64,000 nucleotides of DNA. It comes from Pegea sp. RAD2-039. Taxonomy: Eukaryota > Chordata > Thaliacea > Salpida > Salpidae. A model generated the notes under the pieces. It did not search any database, had not been told where the DNA came from, and was given only the letters and a program-made list of their open reading frames with translations. Positions 1 through 13,700 of the stretch are shown piece by piece (within the stretch, counting starts at the first letter, position 1; each line of letters opens with the position of its first letter). Made by a program: the position numbers and the translations under genes. Location of the stretch: positions 4,712,001 through 4,776,000 of the forward strand of contig JAQGEQ010000071.1 in assembly GCA_034620365.1 (NCBI GenBank), given 5' to 3'.

Positions 1-1085
1 TAATACTTTTAATTACGTTTGACAACCTGTACTTTATGTTTAAATAGTACATAAATGCCGCTATAAAAGTGTTAATTAGACTAACTTGGTTCAGTAAACT
101 TCACTTATAAATACCTCAAGCTTTCTGGATTGGACGTCCAATCACCCATGACAATCGGTGAATAATTTTCAGTTAAATAGTCATACTCGATGCAAAAGGG
201 TACAAGAAACTTTTGGAAACTCTAAAAACAATCATCAGCGAACTGTATGAGTAAAATATATTTTCAAAGACACCAAATAACAGTTGGTTGAAAGACTATT
301 TTGCGAGACTGTGGCGCCCTGCTTTGAACAACTTTCAAGTCGCATACAGTGCGTGCAAGTGTACGTAAGACGGTACCGAAAATAACTAAACTTCTCGTCT
401 GTGAAACTCGCTTCTACACCCAGCAGGTCCAGAAGTGACGGACGGTAAACATTATTTAGCAGAGCAGAGGATTACTCATAATCTTCAGGGTTGGTGGTCG
501 AAATGTGTATAACTTAATGTGAGGCTTCCTTGCAAGCATCACTTACCTCAGCACAGCCGTTGAAGCGAAATCGCGCAATTATGGCGCGTCGAACCGCAAG
601 ATTTGAAGTCGGATGATTTAGGACTTTTCTTTACTATATAGGAGTATGAAGCAAGTAGATGACCACTTGAAACTTGGATACTAACTCATAAATAAGAAAT
701 ATATTTGTGGCGAGATATAAGAGAGGCTTGACACGTGCTAATGTCTGAGACGTTTACAAGTGAAGAAGAAGGCCACCCGCTATGATAGCATGCTGTATTT
801 TAAACGAAATCACTCGTTGCTGATTTAAGGCTAAGCCACTGATTGCTTGCACTGGATTGAGGTTGATGTTGAAGTTGCCCGGGACCTTTTATGCGGTGGG
901 TCACCTCTCTGTTTTCATCATGTCTATCATGTGATTGTCTCCCTTTAGTGTTGGGTGTTGTAATTTCGCTTTTTTTTTGTCGACACATCAGTCTTTGCTC
1001 TATAAATAAATGGCCTGGCACGTGGTGGAGGTTTGCGTAAAGTTAATTTTGCTTACTTTCAAAAATTGACTGAATATATTAGAAA
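1..1085 (+). promoter_or_regulatory. Upstream region of the Osr gene with a candidate TATA box
   Basis: This stretch is visibly richer in G+C than the introns that follow and has no convincing coding exon. A TATA-like TATAAATA lies at about 1002-1009, some 80 bp before an ATG at 1086 that opens a short candidate coding exon. A GGCGCC site lies at 313-318 and the 11-mer AGGCCACCCGC at 770-780; both recur elsewhere at the locus. I infer a promoter-proximal region of the zinc-finger gene; the transcription start is not shown by the sequence. Confidence 0.4.
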
Positions 1086-1125
1086 ATGGAGGAAAATTCC
1101 GACCAGCTGTTAAATAGCGCAAACG
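1086..1125 (+). other. Candidate alternative first coding exon of Osr
   Basis: An ATG at 1086 opens 13 codons (MEENSDQLLNSAN) followed by G|GTAGAT, a usable splice donor in phase 1. An acceptor CAAG at 1755-1758 in the main first exon would resume in phase, giving ...[14 protein letters not shown].... This would replace MNKVLQG with a 14-residue N-terminus. The acceptor has a weak pyrimidine tract, so the ATG at 1740, which has an in-frame TGA just upstream at 1734-1736, may still be the real start. Confidence 0.35.
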
Positions 1126-1739
1126 GTAGATATTAAGTTATTATGACACCTTCAAGTTGAATTTAAATATTTCAAAATTTTTTACATTTGTATTTGATAT
1201 TTAATATATCAGTTTTACATTTTTTTATCAAAGTATATTTATAATTTTAAGTATAGAATTTTTTGAAAGAATAAAACAAATAGATAATAAATAAAACAAA
1301 TCATTCAAAATTAAATTGAAATTCAAGTTAATCGATTCACAGTAAAACCAACGAAGTCATAAAGTCAATTTGAGTGCTGCTTATAAATTGACTAACTTGA
1401 CACCTTAATTAAGGTTTAATTATCTAAATATAAGTGACGTTTGTTCAAAGTAAAATTATTGCATTTAGTTGATGCACATTTAGCGAGTAAGATAGAACCC
1501 AAAGAAAGAGAGAGTAAGCAAAAAAAGAAAGTTTTCTTGAAAAGGAAATTCTGGTGCTCATTGTAAAATAGGACATTTTCTCTAACAACCCTGCACTGGG
1601 TCCTTAACTGAGAGCAGCTTGTATTTACAACACTTCTACGTTTAGTTTCTGTCTTTTATTCGAGCTTTGGAGCTATCAGTAACTTTTTGTTAGCTTTATT
1701 GTTAGGTATTGACAATTATTAAATTATTGGTTTTGATCG

Positions 1740-4700
1740 ATGAACAAAGTTCTTCAAGGTATGAGCTCAAATAGTGATGATGCAAGTAGCAGTAAAACAT
1801 TTGAGACCCTGCCGAAACCGCTAAGTAACTCAGTAGAAAGCGTTAATAACAGTAGCAACAGTATTAGCCGTGATGGCTTAAGTGCTAGCAAAATAAATCG
1901 ATCAAAAGAGTCAGCAGAAAGTGTGAAAGTACAACCCTGGAATCTGTTAAATAGCAGTGGAATTTGTTCAACTGACTCAGTTACCGGCCGATTTTCTTTA
2001 TCTCAAGCACCAGCACCAACACTACCGTTTTCATTATCTGCATTTAAACCTCAAAATCGTAACTCGCATTCATCAGAAAACAATTTCGGTAAGACGTTTT
2101 CTTCATTATCAGCAAATAACAACGATTCTGGTCTCATAACCAACGGAAACCCACTTTGGTCAGGAGCTACACCTTTACCTTTCCTCAACGCCCCCCTAAC
2201 CCATTTACCCAACCCGTTCATGCCTGTATCATCGAACTCTATACAAGCAACACCTCAGCATCTTCCCTTGCCCCCCGGATGTTTAGAAGCACTTTATACG
2301 AACGCATGTTTAGGACTGGATAATCCGATGTTTGGTGGTCTGGGAAGATTCAGCGCTTTTCAGTCTCCTTATGAACAGTTGATGCCCACAGTTTATAGCA
2401 CAAGATCTGCTTTGATGCATCTTTCAATCTACTATCATACTTGGCAACTATTTGCATCAGCATGCTCTACTTCGCAAGTTACGATCGAAAATAACAACGG
2501 CAGTAAAATGGCTGGTTCAAGTAGCGACGGGTGCTCAAATATTTGCTCTTCACTCAAAGTTAGTGAGTCTTCCAACGCTATCGGAGGTACGACATCGGAA
2601 GTGATGAACAATACAAGTAATCTACAATCAAATAGCCCGCTCTCTTTAAATAAACTTGCGGATAGTTGTAAGAAAAGCGAACATCAAGTAAAAGCAGAAG
2701 ACTTATCTTCAGGACGCAGTGATTCCGGAAGTTTTTCACATATTTCTAATAATAGTGCGACAAAAAGGAGTCTTCAACAAAGTACTTTGCCGGATACAAG
2801 CTCTCGCATCAAGTCAAACACTGCTCGAACCTATCAATCTATCAGTGATACACTTAAAGATCCTCTTTCTAGCACCTCCAAACCCTTTTACTCTGATGTA
2901 GTGGCCTCCAGTCAGGCTAATGGCTCTTATTTTATACCTTCCACTGTCAAGACTTCTAAGATAATTCCGAACATTTCTATGACAACAACGACAACTACTT
3001 CGACGGGGAAGACGAGAACGAAGAAGCGATATATTTGCAAATATTGTGGGAGAGAGTTTAGCAAATCATATAATTTGTTAATTCATGAACGAACGCATAC
3101 TGATGAAAGACCTTACACATGTGATATCTGTAATAAAGCATTTCGTCGTCAGGACCATCTAAGGGATCACCGGTAAGAAAATGCTTCTTTATTGTTTCTT
3201 AAAACTCTTTAAACACTTCTTAGAGATTCAACATTCAGAATACATAAATATTCAATCTTAGTAAACATTTGAATTGATTTCAAGTATTTTGATTAGTAAA
3301 AAACACAAGCTGTATAAATGAAATCTTGAAATAGTAAAAATTGCTGCTATGAGATGTGTTCGAAAAGAGTAAAAGTCATGGTCACCGTAATGAGTCAAGG
3401 TTTGAGTCATCACTGAATTCAGATTATACAGAAGAGTGATTACGAATGTTTATCAACATTAGTATGTCATACAGTCGATGTACATTGCATTGATAAAATT
3501 ACAGCAGTTAGCAGAGAGCTTAATAAATTTTAAATACTTGAAATAATTATCCCATGAAAAAGTCAATTCTCTATCTTAAATGCCTCATTTAGTATCTCCT
3601 GATTTGTAAATGTTTACTTTTTTTCACTGGAAGTGACCTCCAGTTTTACTTGAATCACATATGCTATCAGATCTCAACTACTACTTTTCAGTAAGAAAAG
3701 CACTATGATCTGATAACCTCAAGCAAAATAGTGATAATTTCTATACCACTGGTCAGTCAGTGTTGTTTTATAAGCAGCAAATTTTCAAAAAGTTACTTGT
3801 ATACTTTATTCACTTCACTAACTATTTTGTTTATTGGTAATGCATGACTTATAATCACACGCTAATCTTACTTTTAATTTAAAAAATAAATAGATCATAT
3901 CGCCCGAAAGATCGCTTGATCTTCTAATCACAGTCAAAATGATTTTTATCATTTTTATAGAGCAACATGCTAAATATTTGTGACTTTTAAGTTATCATTC
4001 AAGACCACTTCAACCAGTTACTTTAGATATCACGTTAAGAATATCTTACTCGTTTCTTCAAATTTCAAACAGAATGTTTTTTAATTTGTCCTTATAATGC
4101 AAAATCATGAGGTTATTTGTGAAACCGAAAACTTACACAATTATGAAAAAAATATTTTGCTAGACTTGTTTTTGACAGCTTGATATTTAGATATCAAACT
4201 TGTTTATAAAAGTACTTAGTGACAAAAGTTGTTGTAAAATTGAGTAATAAGTCTTTTTTATAAAATATCAAAATATTTTGACAAAGTTTGTCTCACAAAA
4301 TATTGATCAATTTCAAATCTTGTTGAAATTATAAAATAATTTTGATATTTATAGCAATGGTACAGCGACAATTTTGTAAGAGTAAAATTAACTTTAAATA
4401 TTGATAAATAACACCGAGCAACATAAGTGTAGATACCAAATGTAAAGAGAACTTTAAAAGTAGTTTTCACATAAACTGTAAGTTATTAAATTCAACAAAT
4501 TATTTTAATTTGCTAATTTAGTAAGTTTAAATATTTTTATCAAATTATCATTGGCTTGAAATCACTTTTGTTTTTGTTTCAATTTGTCTAACCAAGAAAA
4601 TCAAAAAATAATTTTAAATACACGTACTTGAAAGAGACTATCTCAAAAACTAAAAAAAAAGTATTTTAATGTGATTTTTAGTGCCATAAAAATTAATTAC

Positions 4701-7700
4701 AATTAAAAATTTAATATCAATTCAGTTGTAACTAATTTCCACAATTTATAACTCCAGTTATATACTCTTCAAAAGAATACGAAGATTAAAAAACATTCTT
4801 TTATTATTTTATACTAACTAAAAAAACTAGTTTTTATAACACAATTAATTACATTAACTCAAATATTTGTTAATTTTGTTACCTCACTAGCTTATCGATT
4901 GGAAAAATTAAAATTAATTTCTATATGTTAGTATTGAAAAGTTTCATTTTTACTGAAACTTAATTCGCACGAAGTGAATAATAAAATGTCAACTGAATGC
5001 TTGATTACAGTCAACCGATTTTAAAAGCTCATTTGATAATGTTACAAAAAAGAATATCTATTTCATGCTTTTCATAAGTTTTTCTACGAAAATTAGAATT
5101 GATATTTCTTATAAGTAAAAATCAAATGAATAAATAATAATTGAATTAGTAATCAAAATAACTTCTTGTTTATTTAGAAATACGTTTAGCAGATTAGAAG
5201 CAGAATAGGAAGTTTATTAAACGGTATTCGACCAAAAATTTCAAATATTTACGATCAAAAATTGCTACATAGATCAGAATGTTCAAAGTTTTTGGTACTT
5301 TTACTCCCCCTCTTATAAACTATTACTTACTACCAATATCACGGTTAGTTTTGATATAAATGAAAATGAAATAAACTTATCTAAAAATTAAAACAAAAAG
5401 TCGATACTTTAAGTTTTAATTAAAAATTTTGGGCCTTAGGCAAGGTATGGCCATTCTTCTTTCCTCGTACGTGTACTACCCAAGTATTTATGTCTAGAAA
5501 GTCAGCAGCTGTTTAAACAGAAGTTTTTCCAGTGGCAAAAGTGATCAACTTTCCTAGACCATTGCTTCAAATGATCAATCAAAATAGTTTGAACAGCTCC
5601 ATACCTTCTAAAGTTTATAATTGAAATTGTGTCGATAAGAATCCAGTTTAAATTGTCAAGACAGTGATGTTATGGCTTCTAATTCAAACTGAACTTTACT
5701 TCTAAAGTCTCTTAAATATTCTTAAGCGTTTTTTATATTTATATAGCTTTTGAGAGTGCTTTAAATAGGATCAAAGCTTCAGTCACAATAAATCAATGCT
5801 AAGATGAGGATTTAGTTTACAACAACACCTTAAATATTTGCATCTAAAGGTGGAAAACATTGATAAAGTAAAATAGTTCAAAGATTAACCTTTCTGTCAT
5901 CGATAATGGTTGGTAGTGAAATCCTTATATCATTCAACGCCTCTCAGCAAACATAAAATAAATCTCAGTCTAGTAACTCAATACGCCTAAAGGTCAATCG
6001 ATTTCTATCGACGCCATTTTTAATAATTTCTATTTTCATACACCGACAATAACTTGCTACAGATGTGAAAGATTTGAATGTAAGTGGCGGCTTTGTCAGT
6101 AGCCATTGTTGTTATTGAGAGTTAATTAGAAACGTCATCAAGAAATTGGCTGTTTGCTCAAACGTATCTTGCGTATTACTCATCTCTAATCGGCAGCATA
6201 GACTTTTAAGGGCTATATTGGGTCATTTACAATCAGGATCTCGCCTGACATTTATACGTGATCTTCATCACAAGATTTACATTTTGAATAGAAAACAATT
6301 CAATACTTTTTCAGTTTTTGGTAGCATTTTTGTTTACTCACGTTCACAAGATGATGATGACACGAAGTATTAAGAAGTGCCAAGACCTTTGACTTTCTCA
6401 GCAATTTACTTTAACTGTATCTTCATATACTCGTAAAAGCAAGAAGCAGAATACTGCTTTATGGTGTGCAAGAAAAAAGCAAATAAATGCTTCTGTGGGC
6501 TTAAGAGAAATGATCCAAGAAAACTAATTCAAGCGTGCTTTGCTTGTACACAATAAAATGAGTTTGCCTCTGTATGTGAGCTTAAGAAGGTGTCTACTTC
6601 TCTAAAGTCTACACGATACTAAGGTTTTGCACCTGGTTAGAAACAAGAGCTTTGAATGCTACTGCAAATAATTTTCTTTTCACCACAGCTGCTCAATGTG
6701 TTGACACATCATCACTTTAATCGTTCTCTTTTGGCCCTTTACTTTATTTGCCCTCATTTTACTTCTCATATTTACATTCTTGGCTCTACTTTTAGTTAAA
6801 ATGCTTGACTGAACTTTGATGTGACAAAAATTAACATTTGTCAGTGACAGTTGAAGTATTAAAAGAAATTGTCAAGAAATTTATAGTGAGATTTGAAGAG
6901 ATGTTAGTTTTATTATCAAATTTCAAGTTGTAATACTGATTTTAAAATATTGTTAATAAAAATAAAGGTATGATATAAAACATTTTCTCATTTAGAACAC
7001 TTCTTAAACCGTTTTGCAGCTTTAGTTACACAAAAGTTTTTGTAAAAATTGTTCTGAATTAGTCTCTACTGGTAGACTACTCATTTTATGAATGATTTGA
7101 AGTTTGCTGACAACTTTCAAGTCACCACTCTATTTTCAATTTCTTTAAAGAACCAATTTTTAACTACAAAACTTAATTTTCAACTTTTGTTTAAAACATT
7201 GTCAACATTTTAAACCGTTTCTTGCTTTTTGAACAACGATAGCGTTCAATTTGTCTATTGTGGTCATCAAATATTCATCAATTAGAGACTGCATTAGCTA
7301 TTAGTATTCGTTTTAAGGCGATAAACTATAAATCAAAGTTAAAATTCTAGTCTTCAACAAATTTTCATAAACAATTTCACAAATGATTTCACTAAGTTGT
7401 ATTTTGTTATATCAAAAATTAAGTCAAGATTTCTTATATAGTATATGAGATTAAAATTACTTTATAAATATAGCAATGCTATTTATACAAAGTCTTATAA
7501 CTGAAAGTAATGTTGTATTATACTCTAACGTTCCATACATTTTCTTCTATTTATTTATACAAATCTAAGTAAATAATTTGTAAACTGTTTTAGTTTTAAA
7601 TACCACTCTTGCATAAATTCTAAATAAATATGATAAGCAAACAGATAACCAAATATTCAAACAATAAACCTAAATAACCCTTAAGTTTATCATAACTACT

Positions 7701-10700
7701 TTCAATATCTCATGAATTATATCTTTTAGCCAAATATAAACGCGTTTTGCAAATACCGAACGAGCGAGGTGGTTTCAGCCATTTTTTATGTCAATTTATA
7801 GTATATTCACACTTTACTTAAAATACTTATCTGCCAACATTTGAATAGGTATACATGATTTTGTTGAAGCAAAATTATAATAGCGTCAATTATGTAGCAA
7901 AAATTAAAGATTGAAAGTTATTATGATTAAAGCTAAAGTGTTTTGAAATCACAACATGTTATGTTGATCATCATGTAACAAAAATGCTTCTGATGTTGTC
8001 TTTCATCATTTTGTATTGCTTCTGAAGTCTATTATTAGGTTTTGAAAAAACTTAAAATTGTTTAATTACTTAAGTTCTTTTTGTAAGGTCATATTTGATA
8101 TTTTTTTGTAGTAAGTAGAGTCAAGTTGTAAAAAACAGAAGCAGTTCATACATCAGTAGCTTAGTCTTTAAATTCAAGTTATGCATAATCTGTAAAAAGT
8201 GAAATGAATACTAAATTTGTGGTTTGTGTTTAAAACCTTCAGCATTTTTAAAATCCATAAATCCTAGCAAAATTTTTCTGTTTTATTTTAGATCAAAAAG
8301 AAAACATTTTAGATTATTAAGACTAATGGTCAAAGAGGTGATTGACTTGCTTTTATAAAAAAGAAAGTTTTTAATTCCAAGTCTTATGCTTTGTTAGTAA
8401 ATATTCACTTACTATTTATAAACCTTTAAGTTGGTTAAGAATTACATTCATCTACTTATTTTGCAATTTAAATAAAACTTCAGCAGATTTTTCTAAAAGT
8501 ATCAGTAATTTTTTAGGTATAAACAAAACAGCCACATTTCTAAATATATTTTAACTGCTGTATAGGGTTTAATTAAAATAATTAAGCTTTGAATCAAATA
8601 AAATGTTTTTAATTTAAAGCAGAGCAGAAAAAGTTGACTGAAATTGTTAATAACGTTTCAGGAAACAAAAACTGATATTGAATGAAATTGAAACCTTTCA
8701 ACTTTCGTCTAATTGAACAGCCTGCGGGCATCTGGCCACTAGTTTCATTTAACAAAAGTATTTTTGAAAGAAACTCAAAATTGATATTTTTGACTCGGTT
8801 TAAGCTTTTTATAAGTCAAATTTTCTTTCCTTAAATTAACAAATTCATTCTGCTTGAAACCCTTCTAAAAGTTGCAATTAGTTAAACAAAGATAACTCTC
8901 GTTTGCTTCATCTTGAGTAAATTAAAGGTACAAAGTAATCTGATGATTAAAATAATTAAAGAACTAAATAGTTTCAAAGAAGTAATTAAAAACTTTTCTA
9001 TTTAACAAATGAAATATTCTATTTATATTAAGTTCATTTTATAAAGATTATTTATAGTTGATATTCTAGACTTTCAAAACCTTTATTCATGTACAACTAT
9101 TAAAAACTTAGGTTTAAAGCTATCTATAATGTATAGAATAAATAAGTGTAAAAATACAGATTAATATCTGAGTTTCTGAAAGTTTAGTTTCTTAGAAAAA
9201 TCTTCTTGATTATGATTTTTTTGTTTAAGAATTTTCTTGTTAAAAGTATGTTTTGTTCTTTTCAATATTTTGATCTATATAACTATGAATAGAGAAATCA
9301 AATGTAATCTGACCTTCTGATTGTGAGAAAAAACTTTTGCACATTTATGTCCAATCAAAGAACAAATGTAAGAACTTTTTATTTTTTATTTTGCAATGAT
9401 TAGATTTCATTAAATGGTAGTTCATAGTTTTTGTAGTTTAACAAACACAATAAAAGTTAAAGTAAAAAAAGTAAATAAGAATTAACTAAACAAAGAAAAA
9501 CTCTTCATTTGATTGTGATATATTTTAAGTAAATGAATTACATTTTGTCAAACTTATTTTGTTGCTTTCATATCAATTAAGACTTGTTTATCAAATCTAC
9601 CATATCCTAAACCGTGTTTGTATATTTATAACTTCTGAAGTAAATAAAGTTTATGAAACAAATATTTTCTAAACATAAGTTTTTTTTTAATATTCTCTTA
9701 CCTCATATACATTTAATAAGAGGTTGGTTGATGTAAGAATCTTTAGATAATTAAAGGATTAGTGTTGCTAAGCCCATATTATTACAGATTTTTCTGTTGA
9801 TCTATATAAAATGGTAATATTTTACCTATCAAAGTATCCATTGAATGTTGATATCTTTTTCAAACTACAAAGACTCAACATTTCTTCTTGATTGCATTTA
9901 AATTTATCTCAACTCACAAATTACTTAAGCAATAAAAATTTAAAGATTTATGATGTAGAGCTACCACCTTTGAAAAGTTTAAAAGGCAATTCGTGAATAC
10001 AGAGTTGATTAATAATTTAAATTTTAAACTGTTCGTTTCTCAATATAAAAGAACGCTTCTTAAGATTTAATATATTTATAAGACTGACTGAATGTAATCA
10101 TTAAAAAGTAGTCTTTTACTGAAGTAAATCAAGAAACAAAACTTGAGCTTGAAGGAATAGTTATTAAAATAATAGTATGATGACAAAAACTGAATTTATA
10201 TTTTAAATATATACTTTATTACCCTGAAATCATTATTTTAGTTTTTCTTATGGTGAAGATAGTTTAAGAGCAAAACAGAAGAAGTATTTAAAGCGTGCTT
10301 ATAGTAGATCTTTCTTTTTGTGGTTATGTTAAAACAATTTTTTTACAATTTTGTTCAAAGATTTTTATCACTACTTACCTACTTTTCACTACTTTATTAA
10401 GTTTTAAAACAAATTATGAACAGATAAGTATAAAATTTAAACTTCTTACTTTTAGAAAATAATATTTAAAGAATAACAGAGACAACGATATTCTGCTATC
10501 ATTCCAGTCTTTATTAATAGGATTCAAAAGTTTTTCTATGTATCAAACAACATAAGTTTTTTTTTGTGAAGAAATTTAAACGAAAACAAGTCATAGCAGT
10601 TTTTGGAAAACATGTCAATTCTTTATAGTTTCTTTGCCTGAAGGCATTGGAACTGCTTTATACTTTTTTCATTTGTATTGATTTTCAAATACAAATAATA

Positions 10701-13700
10701 ATATCACAAATAAAAATGTTTTTCTGCCTTAAAGGTGAGATAAATCAATTAAAGATAAATAAATGCCACGTTCACTAGAATTGTTTATAAGAAACAATTC
10801 AAAACAACTTTTAAGACAAACTGTTCTGCTTTTGAAATCTTAAGATAGAAACCTGTTGAAAAAAGCTGAAAGTTGAACAGCTTAAAGAGCAAATGATTAA
10901 TGATACGTCGCCTGAAAGGTGTTAAAAAGCTTTATCTATTCTAGTTTCAATTTCTTTGTTAAGAATCTTTGTTGAAGTTGCTGTGAATTTATCTTGTCAA
11001 AGATTATGAATTATATTAAGTTTCTAATCTTATAGAAAATATACTTGTATAAAATTAAAATGTGTTCGACTTGCTATACGAAAAAACTTTTATTTACTGT
11101 ACCTTTAAAACTGGCTCTGATACTACACATTGTACAAACGTTTAGTAAAAAATCTATTTAAACATCTTTAGCACCTTAAGTTCTACTGGTTACTCCTCAG
11201 GCAACAAAACCATTTCTTACAAAAATTTAGAATTAAAAATAAATAAAAGATTCATTTAAGTTTAAAGTTTTTAAAGAAGACAGTCACAAAGTTCTGTTTT
11301 ATAAATTAAGTAGAATCAAACAGATATCTTATCTATTTTACTTAATTATTTCATTTAACATAAAAACAGTTTTACAAAAATAAACTGTTCATCAAAACAA
11401 CAAATTGAACTTTTTAGTTTGACTAAAAATTATAATTAATAAAATAGATTAGAAATTATAACCATAACTTTCAGTTTAATCCAAATTGCAAAAAGAATTA
11501 AGCTTGATTTTGAATATCTATTTTCCAGGAATAATTCTATTAATTGAATACTAGTCTAAAAAGTATTGTAAAGTTTGAAGTTTTCTTTAGAAGAGTAATC
11601 ATACTTTGACACATGCAGTAAAAATAAATACTTGTATTATATATCAAGCTTTGCTTCTTGATATTTAGAAGCATACAATAAAAGCTACTGGCTATCTACA
11701 GATTAATTTTGGTTCAAGTCTCACGAGAATTTAAAGTTCTCAAAGATAACAAAACTTTGAATACTTGTTCAAAGCTTTTTAGAGATGTTTTATCTTACAT
11801 ATTCTTTTGTAATCAGTTCACAGTGATATTTTCAAAATCAAAAATGTTGAAAACCATTTAGCAATTGACTTGTCGGTTATCTTTATTAAATGAACTTTTA
11901 TAGAAGTCTCTGAAATGATTTCTAACAATTCTCGAAGATTTTATCTAATTATATTTCCAATATTAAGAGAACATTTGTAATAGAAAATATTTAAAGTTTG
12001 ACATTATTTGGTTGAAATCTAATCTTTAACAGCAAAATATCATTTTTTATGTCTTTGATAAGATTTATAACTATAAATAAGCAATAGAATTAGGAACAAT
12101 TCCAGAAAACATATTCCTTAAAATAGATGATCCAAACAAACCTTATTTTATGTTGATAACTTTCATAAAATTTAGATATTAATTAAATTAAAATTTTTTC
12201 GTTATATTATAAATAAATAAAAGTTTTTGCTTAGATTTTTAGAAACTTTCTAAATCAACATAACGTTTAACCAAAGCCTAAAAATAAAAAATATTCTATA
12301 TATAGTGTAAACTTATATTTACCAAGAAACGTGTTTTACCTGAAAGTCTTTTTAGCATCTTATTTTATGCTACTAGCCAATTTCTATGTAAATTTTTTAT
12401 AACTTAAAATAATAAAAGTACAATAAAAACTTTTAGATCTTCTTGGTTTATTTAATCTATCCTTTCAAGCTTTTTAAAGGCTTTGACGCACAACAAGCTT
12501 CTGTGCTCGAAATTCTTCACTTCTATCTGTTTTGGTGTTTAAGTATTACACATTATTTTGAGTTTTACTTCGTCATATACAGAAATATTTATCTTGTTTG
12601 TTCTTTATTCATAACGATTATCTAAATATTACATTTGTAAAATATTATTGGAGTTAGAGATCATAAAGTATTTAAAAGAAGTTGGTTTTTTGATGAAGTA
12701 TTGTTTGAAATAATGTAACAGTTTGTTTTATTGTAACTTTGTGAAACCAAATTGACTTTTAATTTTTTCTTATATTCATTTTATCATTATAATTTGTGAT
12801 TTAAGATCAAAGTGCTTAAAGTTAGATCAAATTCAAAAACGTGAACTGAAATTTTCTCGAATTTTTTTATTCTGATTATCTTCGTTTAAATTTTAATTCA
12901 TTTTTAGTCCTTATAAAAAAACCTTTAATATTCTTAAACACAATTTGATGCAAATGTTAATTATGATTGAATTTTTTTGAATAAAAAACTCTTTGTTTAA
13001 TTATAAAGTTTTAAAATTTTTCTTAAGAGTTGATTTGAAAGTAAAATGTCAACTTCATCATCTGAATCTTTTGTGAGGGTAGTTTTGATTGTTTTGTAAA
13101 TTATAATTATAAACTAGAGCTTTAAAAATACTTTTGTTTGATTAATAAACTATTAAGATAAGAGGTTATCAAATAGTATTTGAATGAACTTTTATTTTTA
13201 ATGATTTGAATTTGTTTTTTCTAAAATTCATCTGATATTTATATTTTATGCAAGTAAGCTATTTTCGTCAACGATTTGTTCATTAGTTTTTAAGCTTTTA
13301 GTGATAAAATGCTAACTAGGTCATGTTTGGCATGCTATCACACGAGCCATTTCAATAACACAAAAGCAATAGGTTGATGATTTAAAGTAATAGATACTCA
13401 CTTGTTCTATAAGACAACGTGTTCTCCATTAAGAAAGTATGCTTTCAGGTTAATTGTGAAATAAAAAAATAAAAAATAACTAGAACTTATTTCAATAAAG
13501 ACAGTTTAAAATGTTATGATTTAATAGATAATTGGTTCATTTGTAAAAACAAATATTTATTATCATATAATTTGTATGAATAACTTTACTTAAAAACTCA
13601 GACCTTTTTTAAATGTATTTAACTACGAAGCTAACATTTTATATAATCAACAAAAAATAAATCTTAAAATACCAAATCTTTATTTGTAAATTAAATTGAA

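Noticed and set aside
800-1021. 73-codon - strand frame upstream of Osr
   Set aside because: It overlaps the candidate promoter, has no recognisable motif, and no neighbouring exon extends it.
6146-6373. 75-codon + strand frame in Osr intron 1
   Set aside because: Non-ATG start and no domain or splice context. More likely open by chance in a G+C-richer patch.
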